From positions 62,001 to 126,000 of the forward strand of contig NZ_MBUA01000023.1 in assembly GCF_014332695.1 (NCBI RefSeq): a DNA stretch of 64,000 nucleotides, in the 5' to 3' direction. Below, one piece after another: positions 17,420-25,666 of this stretch. A program made the position numbers and the translations under genes. The notes below the pieces were generated by a model. That model saw only the letters and a program-made list of their open reading frames with translations, ran no database searches and was not told the DNA's origin. Every line of letters starts with the position of its first letter. Position 1 is the stretch's first letter. The stretch is from Flavihumibacter stibioxidans (GTDB taxonomy: Bacteria > Bacteroidota > Bacteroidia > Chitinophagales > Chitinophagaceae).

Positions 17420-20047
17420 TTAAACTACTGCCTTCACCGCATCAATAACCGCTGACAGTCTGCCTGCATCCTGGCCGCCTGCAGTTGCAAGGTTCTTCTG
17501 GCCGCCACCGCCACCTTTGATCAGCGGGGCAACGGTCTCCCTGATAATTTTACTGGCATCCAGTCCTTTGGCGGACACCACAGAATCAGAGATGCCTATC
17601 GCCACAAAAGGCTTTCCGCCAATATTTGCACAGAGCACAGCCACATAATCGTTGAGGTTATTCCTGAGGTCGAAACATAGCTTTTTCAGTGCATCCGCAT
17701 TGCTTACTTCCACAATATCCCCAACGAAAGTGATGCCGTTGATGATCTCATCTTTCTGCAGCAATTCATTGCGTATACCCACAAGTGCCCGGTTCTCCAG
17801 GCTCTCGATATGTTTCTTCAGGGACGCATTTTCAGCCAGGGTATTGTCAATCGCCTTCAGGAGTTCCCGCGGATTTTTCAGGGATTCCTTTACCGACTGC
17901 AGCAAGGACAACTGATCATTCAGCCAGGTTTCCGCAGATGCACCACTTACGGCTTCCACCCTGCGCACACCGGCTGCCACCGCAGATTCACTGGTGATCC
18001 TGAAAAATCCAAGCTCACCGGTAGCCACCACATGGGTGCCGCCGCATAGTTCAATGGAATAAGACTGATCCATTATCACAACCCGCACTTTATCGCCATA
18101 TTTTTCGCCGAAAAGGGCCATGGCACCCATCGCAATGGCTGCTTCCCTGTCCATTTCCCGGATCTGTACCTTAATATTCTGACGGATCTTTTCGTTCACT
18201 ATCCTTTCGATCCTGCTGATCTCTTCATCGGTCACCTTGGCAAAATGCGAGAAATCAAATCGCAGGTATTCGTCGTTCACGAGCGAACCTTTCTGTGCCA
18301 CATGGACGCCAAGCACTTCACGCAGTGCGGCGTGTAACAAGTGGGTGGCAGAATGGTGCACTTCTGTATTCGTTCTTTTTACGCGGTTAACTTTGGCTGT
18401 TACAATACCGCTGATATTAACAGGCAGTTTTTCCACGAAATGAATGATCAGGTCGTTTTCCTTTTTGGTATCTACCACTGTGACTTCCTCCCCTTCAAAC
18501 ATCAGCACCCCGGTATCTCCCACCTGGCCACCACTTTCAGCATAAAAAGGGGTGACAGCCAGCACCAGCTGGTAGGCTTCTTTCCCCTTAGCCTTCACCT
18601 TACGGTATTTCATCACCCTGCTCTCAATCTCAAGGCTGTCGTATCCTACAAAAGACATCAGTCCTGTCTCATTCAACACTACCCAGTCTTCTGTATCAAC
18701 AGCTGTTGCCGCGCGGCTCCGGTCTTTCTGTTGCTGCATTTCCTTTTCAAAACCAGACTCATCCACCTGCAGGTTGTTCTCCCTGGCTATGAGCCGTGTG
18801 AGGTCGATCGGGAATCCATAAGTGTCATAGAGTTCAAATGCCGCGCTACCTTGTATTGTGGTGTTATTGGCGGCATTTGCCCCCTGTATAATATCATCAA
18901 TTTTTTTCAATCCTTTATCCAATGTACGAAGGAACGCGTCTTCTTCTTCCCGCACCACTTTGCTCACAAAATCAATCTGCTGCTGCAATTCGGAGAATAC
19001 ATGTTCAAACTGTTTTGCGAGTACCGGCATCAGTTGAAACAGCAGTGGCTGTTTGTAATCAAGGTAGGAATAGTAATAACGTACGGCCCTGCGCAGGATG
19101 CGGCGGATTACATAACCAGCACCCGTATTCGAAGGAAGCTGTCCGTCTGCAATGGTAAACCCTATGGCCCTGATATGGTCGGCAATTACGCGGAAAGCGA
19201 TATCCGACCGGGAATCGCTGTAGCCATATTTCTGGTGGGTAATTTTTTCAGTGGCGGCGATGGTTCCGCTGAACACATCGGTATCATAGTTGGATGACTT
19301 GCCCTGGAGCACACGAACCAGTCGCTCCAGTCCCATTCCGGTATCCACGTGTTTGGCCGGCAAAGGCTGCAGGCTTCCGTCCTTCATCCGGTTAAACTGG
19401 ATGAATACATTGTTCCAGATCTCAATCACCTGCGGATGGTCATTGTTCACCAGCGTTTTACCATCGGTGGAGCCACGTTCTTCATCCGTGCGGCAGTCAA
19501 CATGTATCTCAGTACAGGGGCCGCATGGACCGGTATCGCCCATCTCCCAGAAATTGTCTTTTTTATTACCCATCAGGATACGGTCTTCAGCGATCCATTT
19601 TTTCCATTCCCCGAAAGCTTCCTCATCCTTAGGCAGGTTCTCTTTTTCATCGCCCTCAAAAACGGTTACGTATATGCGATCCACCGGAATCTGGTACACT
19701 TTTGTCAGCAGCTCCCAGCTCCATTCAATGGCTTCCTTCTTGAAATAATCACCAAAGCTCCAGTTACCCAGCATTTCAAACATGGTGTGGTGATAGGTAT
19801 CCACCCCAACTTCTTCCAGGTCATTGTGCTTGCCACTTACCCTTAAACATTTCTGGGTATCTGCCACACGGGAACTGGCTGATAATTTATTGCCCAGGAA
19901 AAAATCCTTGAACTGGTTCATGCCCGCATTGGTGAATAATAAAGTGGGATCATTTTTAACCACAATCGGGGCCGATGGCACAATTGCATGGCCTTTTGAT
20001 GCGAAAAAATCGAGGAACTGTTGTCTTATCTCAGCACTTGTAAGCAT
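17420..20047 (-). CDS. alaS: Alanyl-tRNA synthetase
   Basis: Charges tRNA(Ala) with alanine and edits Ser/Gly mischarges. It has 875 residues, the usual bacterial length. The catalytic domain starts MLTSAEIRQQFLDFFASKGH and includes TNAGMNQFKDFFLG. The editing domain has the metal-binding HHSATHLLHAAL and CGGTHV motifs, and the C-terminal DHHA1 domain ends with a glycine-rich GGGGGQKNLATAGG. The frame runs on to 20164, but the added 39 residues are not AlaRS-like and would overlap the opposite promoter. The ATG at 20047 is preferred, with a promoter box at 20119-20126. Confidence 0.97.
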   Translation of the reverse strand: MLTSAEIRQQFLDFFASKGHAIVPSAPIVVKNDPTLLFTNAGMNQFKDFFLGNKLSASSRVADTQKCLRVSGKHNDLEEVGVDTYHHTMFEMLGNWSFGDYFKKEAIEWSWELLTKVYQIPVDRIYVTVFEGDEKENLPKDEEAFGEWKKWIAEDRILMGNKKDNFWEMGDTGPCGPCTEIHVDCRTDEERGSTDGKTLVNNDHPQVIEIWNNVFIQFNRMKDGSLQPLPAKHVDTGMGLERLVRVLQGKSSNYDTDVFSGTIAATEKITHQKYGYSDSRSDIAFRVIADHIRAIGFTIADGQLPSNTGAGYVIRRILRRAVRYYYSYLDYKQPLLFQLMPVLAKQFEHVFSELQQQIDFVSKVVREEEDAFLRTLDKGLKKIDDIIQGANAANNTTIQGSAAFELYDTYGFPIDLTRLIARENNLQVDESGFEKEMQQQKDRSRAATAVDTEDWVVLNETGLMSFVGYDSLEIESRVMKYRKVKAKGKEAYQLVLAVTPFYAESGGQVGDTGVLMFEGEEVTVVDTKKENDLIIHFVEKLPVNISGIVTAKVNRVKRTNTEVHHSATHLLHAALREVLGVHVAQKGSLVNDEYLRFDFSHFAKVTDEEISRIERIVNEKIRQNIKVQIREMDREAAIAMGAMALFGEKYGDKVRVVIMDQSYSIELCGGTHVVATGELGFFRITSESAVAAGVRRVEAVSGASAETWLNDQLSLLQSVKESLKNPRELLKAIDNTLAENASLKKHIESLENRALVGIRNELLQKDEIINGITFVGDIVEVSNADALKKLCFDLRNNLNDYVAVLCANIGGKPFVAIGISDSVVSAKGLDASKIIRETVAPLIKGGGGGQKNLATAGGQDAGRLSAVIDAVKAVV

Positions 20048-20088
20048 ATTTCGGAATGATTCTTGAGTAAAATTGGGCCTTCGCCTGC

Positions 20089-20096
20089 TATATTTG
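20089..20096 (+). promoter_or_regulatory. TAnnTTTG promoter box for the M23 peptidase
   Basis: TATATTTG on the plus strand, 54 bases before the ATG at 20151. It reads toward the alaS box on the other strand. Confidence 0.55.
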
Positions 20097-20118
20097 TAAC
20101 CAGCCGGTGAAAGTGGTG

Positions 20119-20126
20119 CAAAGCTA
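20119..20126 (-). promoter_or_regulatory. alaS: TAnnTTTG promoter box for alaS
   Basis: TAGCTTTG on the minus strand, 71 bases before the alaS ATG at 20047. It supports that start and implies a leader of about 65 bases. Confidence 0.6.
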
Positions 20127-20150
20127 AGGAAATGGGCTGTGCATGGATAT

Positions 20151-21122
20151 ATGAAAAAAATCAAATATTACTATAACCCCAATACCCTCCGGTACGAAAA
20201 ACTGGAAACGCCGCTCAGGGTGAAACTGCTTCGTGCCCTGGGTTTTATAGCCGGCTCCCTGGTGACTGCCCTGATCATTGTATCCATCGCTTTCCAATAC
20301 CTCGATTCCCCCAAAGAAAAGATCCTTCGGCAGAACTATGAAAAAGCGCGCGAGAATTATGAAGTACTGAGCAGCCATGTGAACAAGCTGCAAAGCCAGA
20401 TGATCGAACTGGAGAAGCGCGACAATGAAGTGTACAGGTCCATTTTTGAAGCCAGCCCCATTCCCGACAGTGCCCGGGTGAAGGAAATGGAAAAGCAGAA
20501 AGAGATCCAGCTGGTGCAGACCATGGATGCCGACGCGCTTTACACCGATGTGGTGGGTACCATTAATAACCTGATCCAGCGGGTAGCCTATCAGAACAAG
20601 TCATACGATGATATTGAAGGCTTTATAAAAAACAAAGAGATTCTCCTGGCGGCCACCCCTGCCATCCAGCCGGTCAGCAACAAAGACCTGAACCGGATCG
20701 CTTCCGGATTCGGTTACCGCATCGACCCGGTGTACAAAACGGTGAAAATGCATGCGGGACTCGATTTTGCCGCGCCCCAGGGAACGCCGATCTATGCTAC
20801 GGCCAATGGAACCGTAAAACTGGCCGGCAATACTGGTAACGGATATGGTAATCATGTAATCATTAACCATGGTTACGGTTATGAAAGCCTTTATGGTCAT
20901 ATGTTCAAAATCAAAGCCCGGTCCGGCCAGCGCCTGAAAAGGGGAGAGATTATCGGTTATGTGGGCAGTACCGGAAAATCAACCGGGCCGCACCTCCATT
21001 ATGAAGTACATAAAAACGGGAAAAGACTTGATCCGGTGTACTTCTTCTATAACGACCTTTCACCGGAACAATATGACAGGCTGCTGAAAATGGCGGCTTC
21101 GAGCAACCAAAGCTTTGACTAA
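20151..21122 (+). CDS. M23-family peptidase with N-terminal membrane anchor
   Basis: 323 residues from MKKIKYYYNPNTLRYEKLE. One transmembrane helix lies at about 32-50, a coiled coil at about 55-95, and a C-terminal LytM domain follows. The zinc ligands are visible: His201 and Asp205 in MHAGLDFAAP, and His281/His283 in GPHLHYEV. Proteins of this type cut peptidoglycan cross-links or act in division and envelope growth. The gene is divergent from alaS. The upstream ATG at 20139 is less likely than MKKIK, which is the common opening in this family. Confidence 0.92.
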   Translation: MKKIKYYYNPNTLRYEKLETPLRVKLLRALGFIAGSLVTALIIVSIAFQYLDSPKEKILRQNYEKARENYEVLSSHVNKLQSQMIELEKRDNEVYRSIFEASPIPDSARVKEMEKQKEIQLVQTMDADALYTDVVGTINNLIQRVAYQNKSYDDIEGFIKNKEILLAATPAIQPVSNKDLNRIASGFGYRIDPVYKTVKMHAGLDFAAPQGTPIYATANGTVKLAGNTGNGYGNHVIINHGYGYESLYGHMFKIKARSGQRLKRGEIIGYVGSTGKSTGPHLHYEVHKNGKRLDPVYFFYNDLSPEQYDRLLKMAASSNQSFD

Positions 21123-21145
21123 TCCCTGCCTGCCCCGTATCTTTA
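21114..21145 (+). promoter_or_regulatory. Promoter for the MerR-type regulator
   Basis: TTTG at 21114-21117 and TATCTTTA at 21138-21145 are separated by 20 bases. This fits the Bacteroidota arrangement of TTTG and TAnnTTTG with one mismatch. It overlaps the 3' end of the M23 gene and lies 9 bases before the ATG at 21155. Confidence 0.5.
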
Positions 21146-21154
21146 GACCCGGAT

Positions 21155-21805
21155 ATGAAACCAAACCAGCAGATTAGCATGAATTTTGGCTTCGAAGAGC
21201 CTGAAGCGCCGCCCACCAGCGAAGGAAAGGTCGCGGACAGGCCCCTTCAGGTTACGGAAAAGCCCCTTCAGTCCACTGAAAATCCACATAAGGCTGCTGT
21301 CATCCCTGCTCCGGTAAGGGTACCTGTAACGGATGAGGAAACGGTTTTGACTATCCGCAAAAAGCCGGGACGCAAACAAAAGGAAAAGGTCTGGAAATCT
21401 GCCACACCCGGAAAAAGAGGGCGCAAATCATTGAAGGATATTGCCGCGGAGGCCGACCTCATTGAGATACCCGAAGATGCCATCCTGTTTGGCAAACAGT
21501 ATTATTCTATCGGTGAAGTGGCCAATATGTTCCGGATGAACCCATCCCTGATCCGTACCTGGACCAACGAATTTGAAGGCATGCTGCAACCCAGGAAAAA
21601 CAGGAAGGGCGACCGGTTCTACCGCCCCGATGACGTTAAATTCCTGCACCTGATCTACCACCTGATCCGCGTGCGCAAGTTCACCCTCGAAGGCGCCAGG
21701 GAGCACCTGAAAGGCCAGAAGAAAAAAACGGAAAACCAGTTTGCCGTCATCCAGTCCCTCCAGCAGTTCAAAACCTTTCTGCTCGAGCTAAAGGCTAACC
21801 TCTGA
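21155..21805 (+). CDS. MerR-family transcriptional regulator
   Basis: 216 residues. The first 115 are proline- and lysine-rich and probably disordered, with basic patches (KKPGRKQKEK, TPGKRGRKSL). The MerR winged-helix domain covers about 117-190: YYSIGEVANMFRMNPSLIRT, then WTNEFEGMLQPRKNRKGDRF and the wing YRPDDVKFLHLIYHLIR. No cysteine-based metal site or effector domain is seen after it, so the signal is unknown. The 3' end overlaps the convergent mscS-like gene by 11 bases. Confidence 0.88.
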   Translation: MKPNQQISMNFGFEEPEAPPTSEGKVADRPLQVTEKPLQSTENPHKAAVIPAPVRVPVTDEETVLTIRKKPGRKQKEKVWKSATPGKRGRKSLKDIAAEADLIEIPEDAILFGKQYYSIGEVANMFRMNPSLIRTWTNEFEGMLQPRKNRKGDRFYRPDDVKFLHLIYHLIRVRKFTLEGAREHLKGQKKKTENQFAVIQSLQQFKTFLLELKANL

Positions 21806-22886
21806 CCTCCTTCACCACCACCTCCTTCACTTCACCGGCAAGTTCAACCTGTAAGGACTCCAGCAGGCGCAAAACCTCCAGGTTTATCGTTTGTTTCAAC
21901 TGGTTGAATTCCGAAATTGGAATCATGGCGGTATAATACTCCACATGAATGATAAACGCATTCGCAGTTATGTCACTCAGGAAGGCGACATAGGATTCAA
22001 TAGCAGGATGACTCAGTATGTTCTTTATCCCTGCGATGGTATGATCCAGCTTTACCGGGGATGTCTGAAGCGAGAGTTCCAGTTTGAGATCCCCTCTTCT
22101 TTGGGTACGCAGGGTCAGGTTGTCCATGATACTGTCGACCATCTGTTTGTTGGGCACTGTAACAAAGGTCTTCTGGTCAGTTCTTAAGCGAGTACTCCTC
22201 AATCCGATTTTTTCGATCGTCCCGGTTATACTCTGCACCTTCACCAGGTCACCTACATGAAAAGGTTTGTCAAAGAAAATGATAAATGATGCGATAAGGT
22301 TTTCCAGGCTTTCGCGCGCCGCCAGGGCGAGGGCACCTGCAACGATACTGAGTCCTGCCAGGTAGGTGGTAATGTCTTTGTTAAAAGAAAAACGGATCAC
22401 CAGTAATATGCCGAGGATTATCAGGAGTGCCTTGAAAAAATCCTTGAAAAAAACCACCATCTGATTATCGGCCTGGTCGGCTGTAAGGTTGGCCTTCTGT
22501 TCCATCAGCATGGCTATAAAATCTATAATACGGCGAAGCAGCCAGATAAAAGTGATCACAAATAACCCCTTTGCTACACTGTCAACGATACGCCTGAAAC
22601 TGATATGGTAAATTTCAAAATCGATCTGGTGCGGGAATTTCAGTTTGTCCAGCGCGATCATGGTGATGGTTACGATCAGGAAGACCTGCATTGGCTGAAA
22701 CACCAGTTCCACAAAGGATTTCTGGTCAATTTTCCAGGAACTGTGTTTGATGAGTTTAAACAAGACCCGCGAAATGAAACGCGATAGTATTCTTTTCAGC
22801 AAGATGACCAGCAGAATGGTGCCAAAACAAATAATATAAGCCTGAATGGTATTATCAAAAAATTCGTACTGCAATATGCCGTTCAT
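21795..22886 (-). CDS. MscS-family mechanosensitive ion channel
   Basis: 363 residues with three to four N-terminal helices. The MscS pore helix and beta domain are around 165-260: ITTYLAGLSIVAGALALAAR, then ESLENLIASFIIFFDKPFHV and GDLVKVQSITGTIEKIGLRS, the family signature. It probably releases solutes on hypo-osmotic shock. It begins 5 bases after the unknown propeller-like gene, as the last gene of a minus-strand series. Its 3' end overlaps the convergent MerR gene. Confidence 0.93.
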   Translation of the reverse strand: MNGILQYEFFDNTIQAYIICFGTILLVILLKRILSRFISRVLFKLIKHSSWKIDQKSFVELVFQPMQVFLIVTITMIALDKLKFPHQIDFEIYHISFRRIVDSVAKGLFVITFIWLLRRIIDFIAMLMEQKANLTADQADNQMVVFFKDFFKALLIILGILLVIRFSFNKDITTYLAGLSIVAGALALAARESLENLIASFIIFFDKPFHVGDLVKVQSITGTIEKIGLRSTRLRTDQKTFVTVPNKQMVDSIMDNLTLRTQRRGDLKLELSLQTSPVKLDHTIAGIKNILSHPAIESYVAFLSDITANAFIIHVEYYTAMIPISEFNQLKQTINLEVLRLLESLQVELAGEVKEVVVKEVRG

Positions 22887-22891
22887 GGTTC

Positions 22892-23716
22892 CTACTGATT
22901 TGATAAGGTATAAATATGCAAAACGCCATCTCTCAGAACATACAGGTGATCCATTGACAACTGAATCTTCTTTGCTCCTTTCAGTAATTCGCCCAGCTCC
23001 TGTTCTTTAAGGTCAAGTGTTCCGGTTGTATAACTTTCAAGCTGTTCTCCTTTCCGTCCTATAAATCGGTTTCCGATCACCTGCACATCCGTCCATCCCA
23101 GCAATGCAACCTTATTCCTTAATGTCCCGAAATAATCGAGTACATACAGGCCTTTTTCCGGATCATACAGGTAAACCGAACGGTCTGCATCCGTGATGGC
23201 AACAGGCGAAGGTGCTGCCTCAAAAAGTATCCTGAAATCAACCGTTTCACTGATTACCGTGCCATGATCGTCGAGCCGTTTGAGCTTTCCATCCAGCTCA
23301 TCATAAACCCAAACCCCATTGTCGAATGATTGCGCAATCGTCTTTGCCTGAAGGATATTATGCTGCCGCAGGTCAATGGTATTCCGCTGGTTCAAAAACC
23401 TGTCCAGCACGACAATCGTGCCGAAATCTTTGTAAAAAAGCAGAACTTTTAACGGATTCGACACATCTATTGAATACAGTTTGCCGAAACGCCTGATATC
23501 ATTAAATACCGCCACGGAATCACCCCGGGGTGATAATTTTTTCAGTTGACCATTCTGGTGATGGAGGTACACATATCCCAGGTTATCCACTGCAAAACCT
23601 GCAAGGTCTGACCCGATACTTTTTTGTGGCAGGATGGTATCAATACGGAGGGATGAAGGCCGCGCCATTACAGCAAAGTTAAAAAGCAGGATCAGGATAG
23701 TGAACGCGATTCTCAT
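22892..23716 (-). CDS. Secreted protein of unknown function, probably beta-propeller
   Basis: 274 residues with a signal peptide (MRIAFTILILLFNFAVMARP). Repeated short blade-like segments such as FAVDNLGYVYLHHQNGQLKK, VWVYDELDGKLKRLDDHG and SVYLYDPEKGLYVLDYFG suggest a beta-propeller. No catalytic motif is seen. Its start overlaps the end of the lpxH-like gene by 4 bases and the mscS-like gene follows 5 bases later, so all three are probably translationally coupled. A role in the envelope is inferred only from this context. Confidence 0.78.
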   Translation of the reverse strand: MRIAFTILILLFNFAVMARPSSLRIDTILPQKSIGSDLAGFAVDNLGYVYLHHQNGQLKKLSPRGDSVAVFNDIRRFGKLYSIDVSNPLKVLLFYKDFGTIVVLDRFLNQRNTIDLRQHNILQAKTIAQSFDNGVWVYDELDGKLKRLDDHGTVISETVDFRILFEAAPSPVAITDADRSVYLYDPEKGLYVLDYFGTLRNKVALLGWTDVQVIGNRFIGRKGEQLESYTTGTLDLKEQELGELLKGAKKIQLSMDHLYVLRDGVLHIYTLSNQ

Positions 23717-24471
23717 GGCTTATGATATTGAAGCTGCAGGTTCACCCCATCAAAAACGGCATAGGAATCATAGCGCAGCCAGTCACCCAGGTTGATATAC
23801 CTGCTGCCGCCTGGCAAGGCAAAATCAATGGGAAGATGCCTGTGTCCGAACACAAAATAATCGTATTTCTTTTGCTGTAATTTCTCTTTGCAATAGATGA
23901 TCAGCCATTCATTTTCCTCACCCATGAATTTCTCATCAGCCTGCCCGGTTGCCGCCCTGCTCTTTCGGCTGAGCCAATTGGCCAGCCCCATACCAATGGT
24001 GGGGTGAATGGCACCAAAGAGCCAGCGGGAAATGGAATTCCTGAAAACTTTCTTTATGAACTTATATCCATGATCTCCGGGACCCAGTCCATCGCCATGC
24101 CCCACCAGGAATTCCCTGCCATTATACGTAAAGCTTTGCTCATCAAAATACACCGGAATATTCAGTTCTTTTTCGAAATAGCCCTTCATCCACATATCAT
24201 GGTTACCTACAAAAAAGTGTAGCTGGATTCCTTTATCGGAGAGGGCTGCCATCTTGCCCAGTATTCTCACATAACCTTTCGGCACCACCGTTTTGTATTC
24301 ATACCAGAAATCAAAAAGGTCGCCCACAATAAAAATCGAGGCTGCGTCTTTTTCAATTTCATCCAGGAAGGCGACTATGCGCTTTTCTCTTTCCAGGCTG
24401 CGCTCATAATCGGGCGCCCCCAGGTGGAAATCAGACAGGAAATATATTTTTTTACCGGCCTCCAGTTGCAT
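23713..24471 (-). CDS. lpxH: UDP-2,3-diacylglucosamine diphosphatase (LpxH-like)
   Basis: A calcineurin-type metallophosphoesterase of 252 residues, with the metal-site motifs in order: FLSDFHLGAP, GDLFDFWYEY, GNHDMWM, GHGDGLGPGDHGYK and GHRHLP. LpxH removes UMP from UDP-diacylglucosamine in lipid A synthesis, at the inner face of the inner membrane. The frame extends to 24540, but those codons fall in an inverted repeat (24500-24542) that looks non-coding. The ATG at 24471 (MQLEAGKKIYFLSDFH) is preferred. The related Bacteroidota phosphoesterase family is broad, so substrate assignment is moderately sure. Confidence 0.82.
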   Translation of the reverse strand: MQLEAGKKIYFLSDFHLGAPDYERSLEREKRIVAFLDEIEKDAASIFIVGDLFDFWYEYKTVVPKGYVRILGKMAALSDKGIQLHFFVGNHDMWMKGYFEKELNIPVYFDEQSFTYNGREFLVGHGDGLGPGDHGYKFIKKVFRNSISRWLFGAIHPTIGMGLANWLSRKSRAATGQADEKFMGEENEWLIIYCKEKLQQKKYDYFVFGHRHLPIDFALPGGSRYINLGDWLRYDSYAVFDGVNLQLQYHKP

Positions 24472-24499
24472 GGCAGCAAATATAGGCAGGGAGATGGAA

Positions 24500-24542
24500 A
24501 GGTGTCTGACATCTTTTGTCAGACGAAAGATGTCAGACACCT
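24500..24542. repeat. GTCTGAC-type palindrome between GGCT-like gene and lpxH
   Basis: Arms of 17 bases at 24500-24516 and 24526-24542 (core GTGTCTGACATCTTT) are perfectly complementary around a 9-base loop. The loop contains another GTCAGAC, so the left GTCTGAC can pair with either of two downstream GTCAGAC copies. It shares the GTCTGAC/GTCAGAC word with the element at 36108-36161. The T run expected of a terminator is weak. Confidence 0.85.
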
Positions 24543-24553
24543 CCTTCCGGGGG

Positions 24554-24976
24554 TTAGCGTTTGCCGAGGTATTGCAGGATATCGCCGGATGCTACCAGGG
24601 GTTTGCCACTGGTATCGCCGTTATACCAATAGATCCAGGCTTCTGTTTTTTGGCCATCGGGAAGCAGTATTTCAGCCCTTTCCCGGCGGTACAACTGTTC
24701 TTCCCCCACTTCGGGGTGAATGCCTTCATAATCATCCAGCTGGCCCATGGCCCAGTCAAATTCATCCACTTCCTTAATGCGGTAAAGTTCACCCACAATC
24801 GTAGCCTCCGTATCAGCTGGAATCGCAGCCGGGTATTCACCCATATCATAGATCAATCCTTTAACCCGGGCATCTGATACAAAATCAAAATATCGGCTGA
24901 TGTATTCGTAGGCCGGGCTCAGGAATCCCCTGCGCAGGGAACCGTAAACGAATAGCTGGTAGGATGGGGAAAGCAT
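24554..24976 (-). CDS. Gamma-glutamylcyclotransferase-like (GGCT/AIG2) protein
   Basis: 140 residues with the GGCT-fold start YQLFVYGSLRRGFLSPAYEY. The YGSLR loop binds the substrate, and an acidic residue in QLDDYEGIHP is the likely catalytic Glu. Known members cleave gamma-glutamyl amines or peptides to pyroglutamate; the substrate here is not predictable. A short tandem repeat (24979-24999) lies directly upstream of the ATG. Confidence 0.85.
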   Translation of the reverse strand: MLSPSYQLFVYGSLRRGFLSPAYEYISRYFDFVSDARVKGLIYDMGEYPAAIPADTEATIVGELYRIKEVDEFDWAMGQLDDYEGIHPEVGEEQLYRRERAEILLPDGQKTEAWIYWYNGDTSGKPLVASGDILQYLGKR

Positions 24977-24978
24977 TG

Positions 24979-24999
24979 ATGGTGAATGGTGAATGGTGA
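24979..24999. repeat. 7-base tandem repeat (ATGGTGA x3)
   Basis: Three perfect copies of ATGGTGA followed by ATGGGGG lie in the 32-base gap between the LUD gene and the GGCT-like gene. It is 2 bases upstream of the GGCT-like ATG on the minus strand. Confidence 0.85.
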
Positions 25000-25008
25000 A
25001 TGGGGGTG

Positions 25009-25659
25009 TTATTTGTCCAGGAGGAACAAATATACTTCTTTCGGTCCGTGAACTCCTACTACCAGGGTCTTTTCAATATCGGCAGTACGGCTGGGTCCGG
25101 AGGCAAATGTGATCATTGAGGGCAGTGCCCCGCCATATTTTTCCTTCACCTGCTTAAGTCCGTCACGGATATCATACACCAGCTGATCTGTAGTGGCTAT
25201 ACAGATATGTACCGGCGCGTACACACTGGTAGTGCGTCCGCTTTCCTGCGCGGAACTCATCACAATGGTACCCGTTCGCGCAACCAGGTACTCACAGGTA
25301 GTAATACTGGCTTCACAGGCAGCGAGCTCGGAAGGATCTCCGTTCTCACCGGTCAACTCTTTCATCCCAATAGCAGCCAGTTGCTCCCTCAGGGTCTTTT
25401 CCCTGCAATACACCTGCTTCCAGCCAGTTTGGCGGAACAGAAGCTCAAGTTGCCCGGCAAGCTCCTGCTCATCCAGGCAAAATACAAACTTGCCCTGCAG
25501 TTTGGTAAATGCCTGTGCAAACAACATTTCGAGATCATCTGCTGGCGGGTGAAAAACCGACTGGTTCCCTTCACTTGCAGGAAAAGGAATAGGCGTTGAG
25601 TCACTCAACGCCTTCCTGATCTTCTTCAGAATATTCTCTTTTGAAGTGGATATGTTCAT
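25009..25659 (-). CDS. LUD-domain protein (LutC/YkgG family)
   Basis: 216 residues with the LutC-like LUD fold: CEASITTCEYLVARTGTIVM near 130 and the C-terminal MITFASGPSRTADIEKTLVV, then GVHGPKEVYLFLLD. LutC supports lactate oxidation with LutA and LutB. This copy, however, sits 7 bases downstream of ftsH, an arrangement known in Bacteroidota, and lutB is 17 kb away. Its actual role may differ from lactate use. Confidence 0.85.
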   Translation of the reverse strand: MNISTSKENILKKIRKALSDSTPIPFPASEGNQSVFHPPADDLEMLFAQAFTKLQGKFVFCLDEQELAGQLELLFRQTGWKQVYCREKTLREQLAAIGMKELTGENGDPSELAACEASITTCEYLVARTGTIVMSSAQESGRTTSVYAPVHICIATTDQLVYDIRDGLKQVKEKYGGALPSMITFASGPSRTADIEKTLVVGVHGPKEVYLFLLDK

Positions 25660-25666
25660 ATTCTAC

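Noticed and set aside
18341-19297. 318-codon frame antisense to alaS
   Set aside because: Shadow of the AlaRS coding sequence, with no domain and no promoter.
20048-20164. N-terminal extension of alaS to 20164
   Set aside because: It would cover the alaS promoter box and the start of the divergent M23 gene, and is not AlaRS-like.
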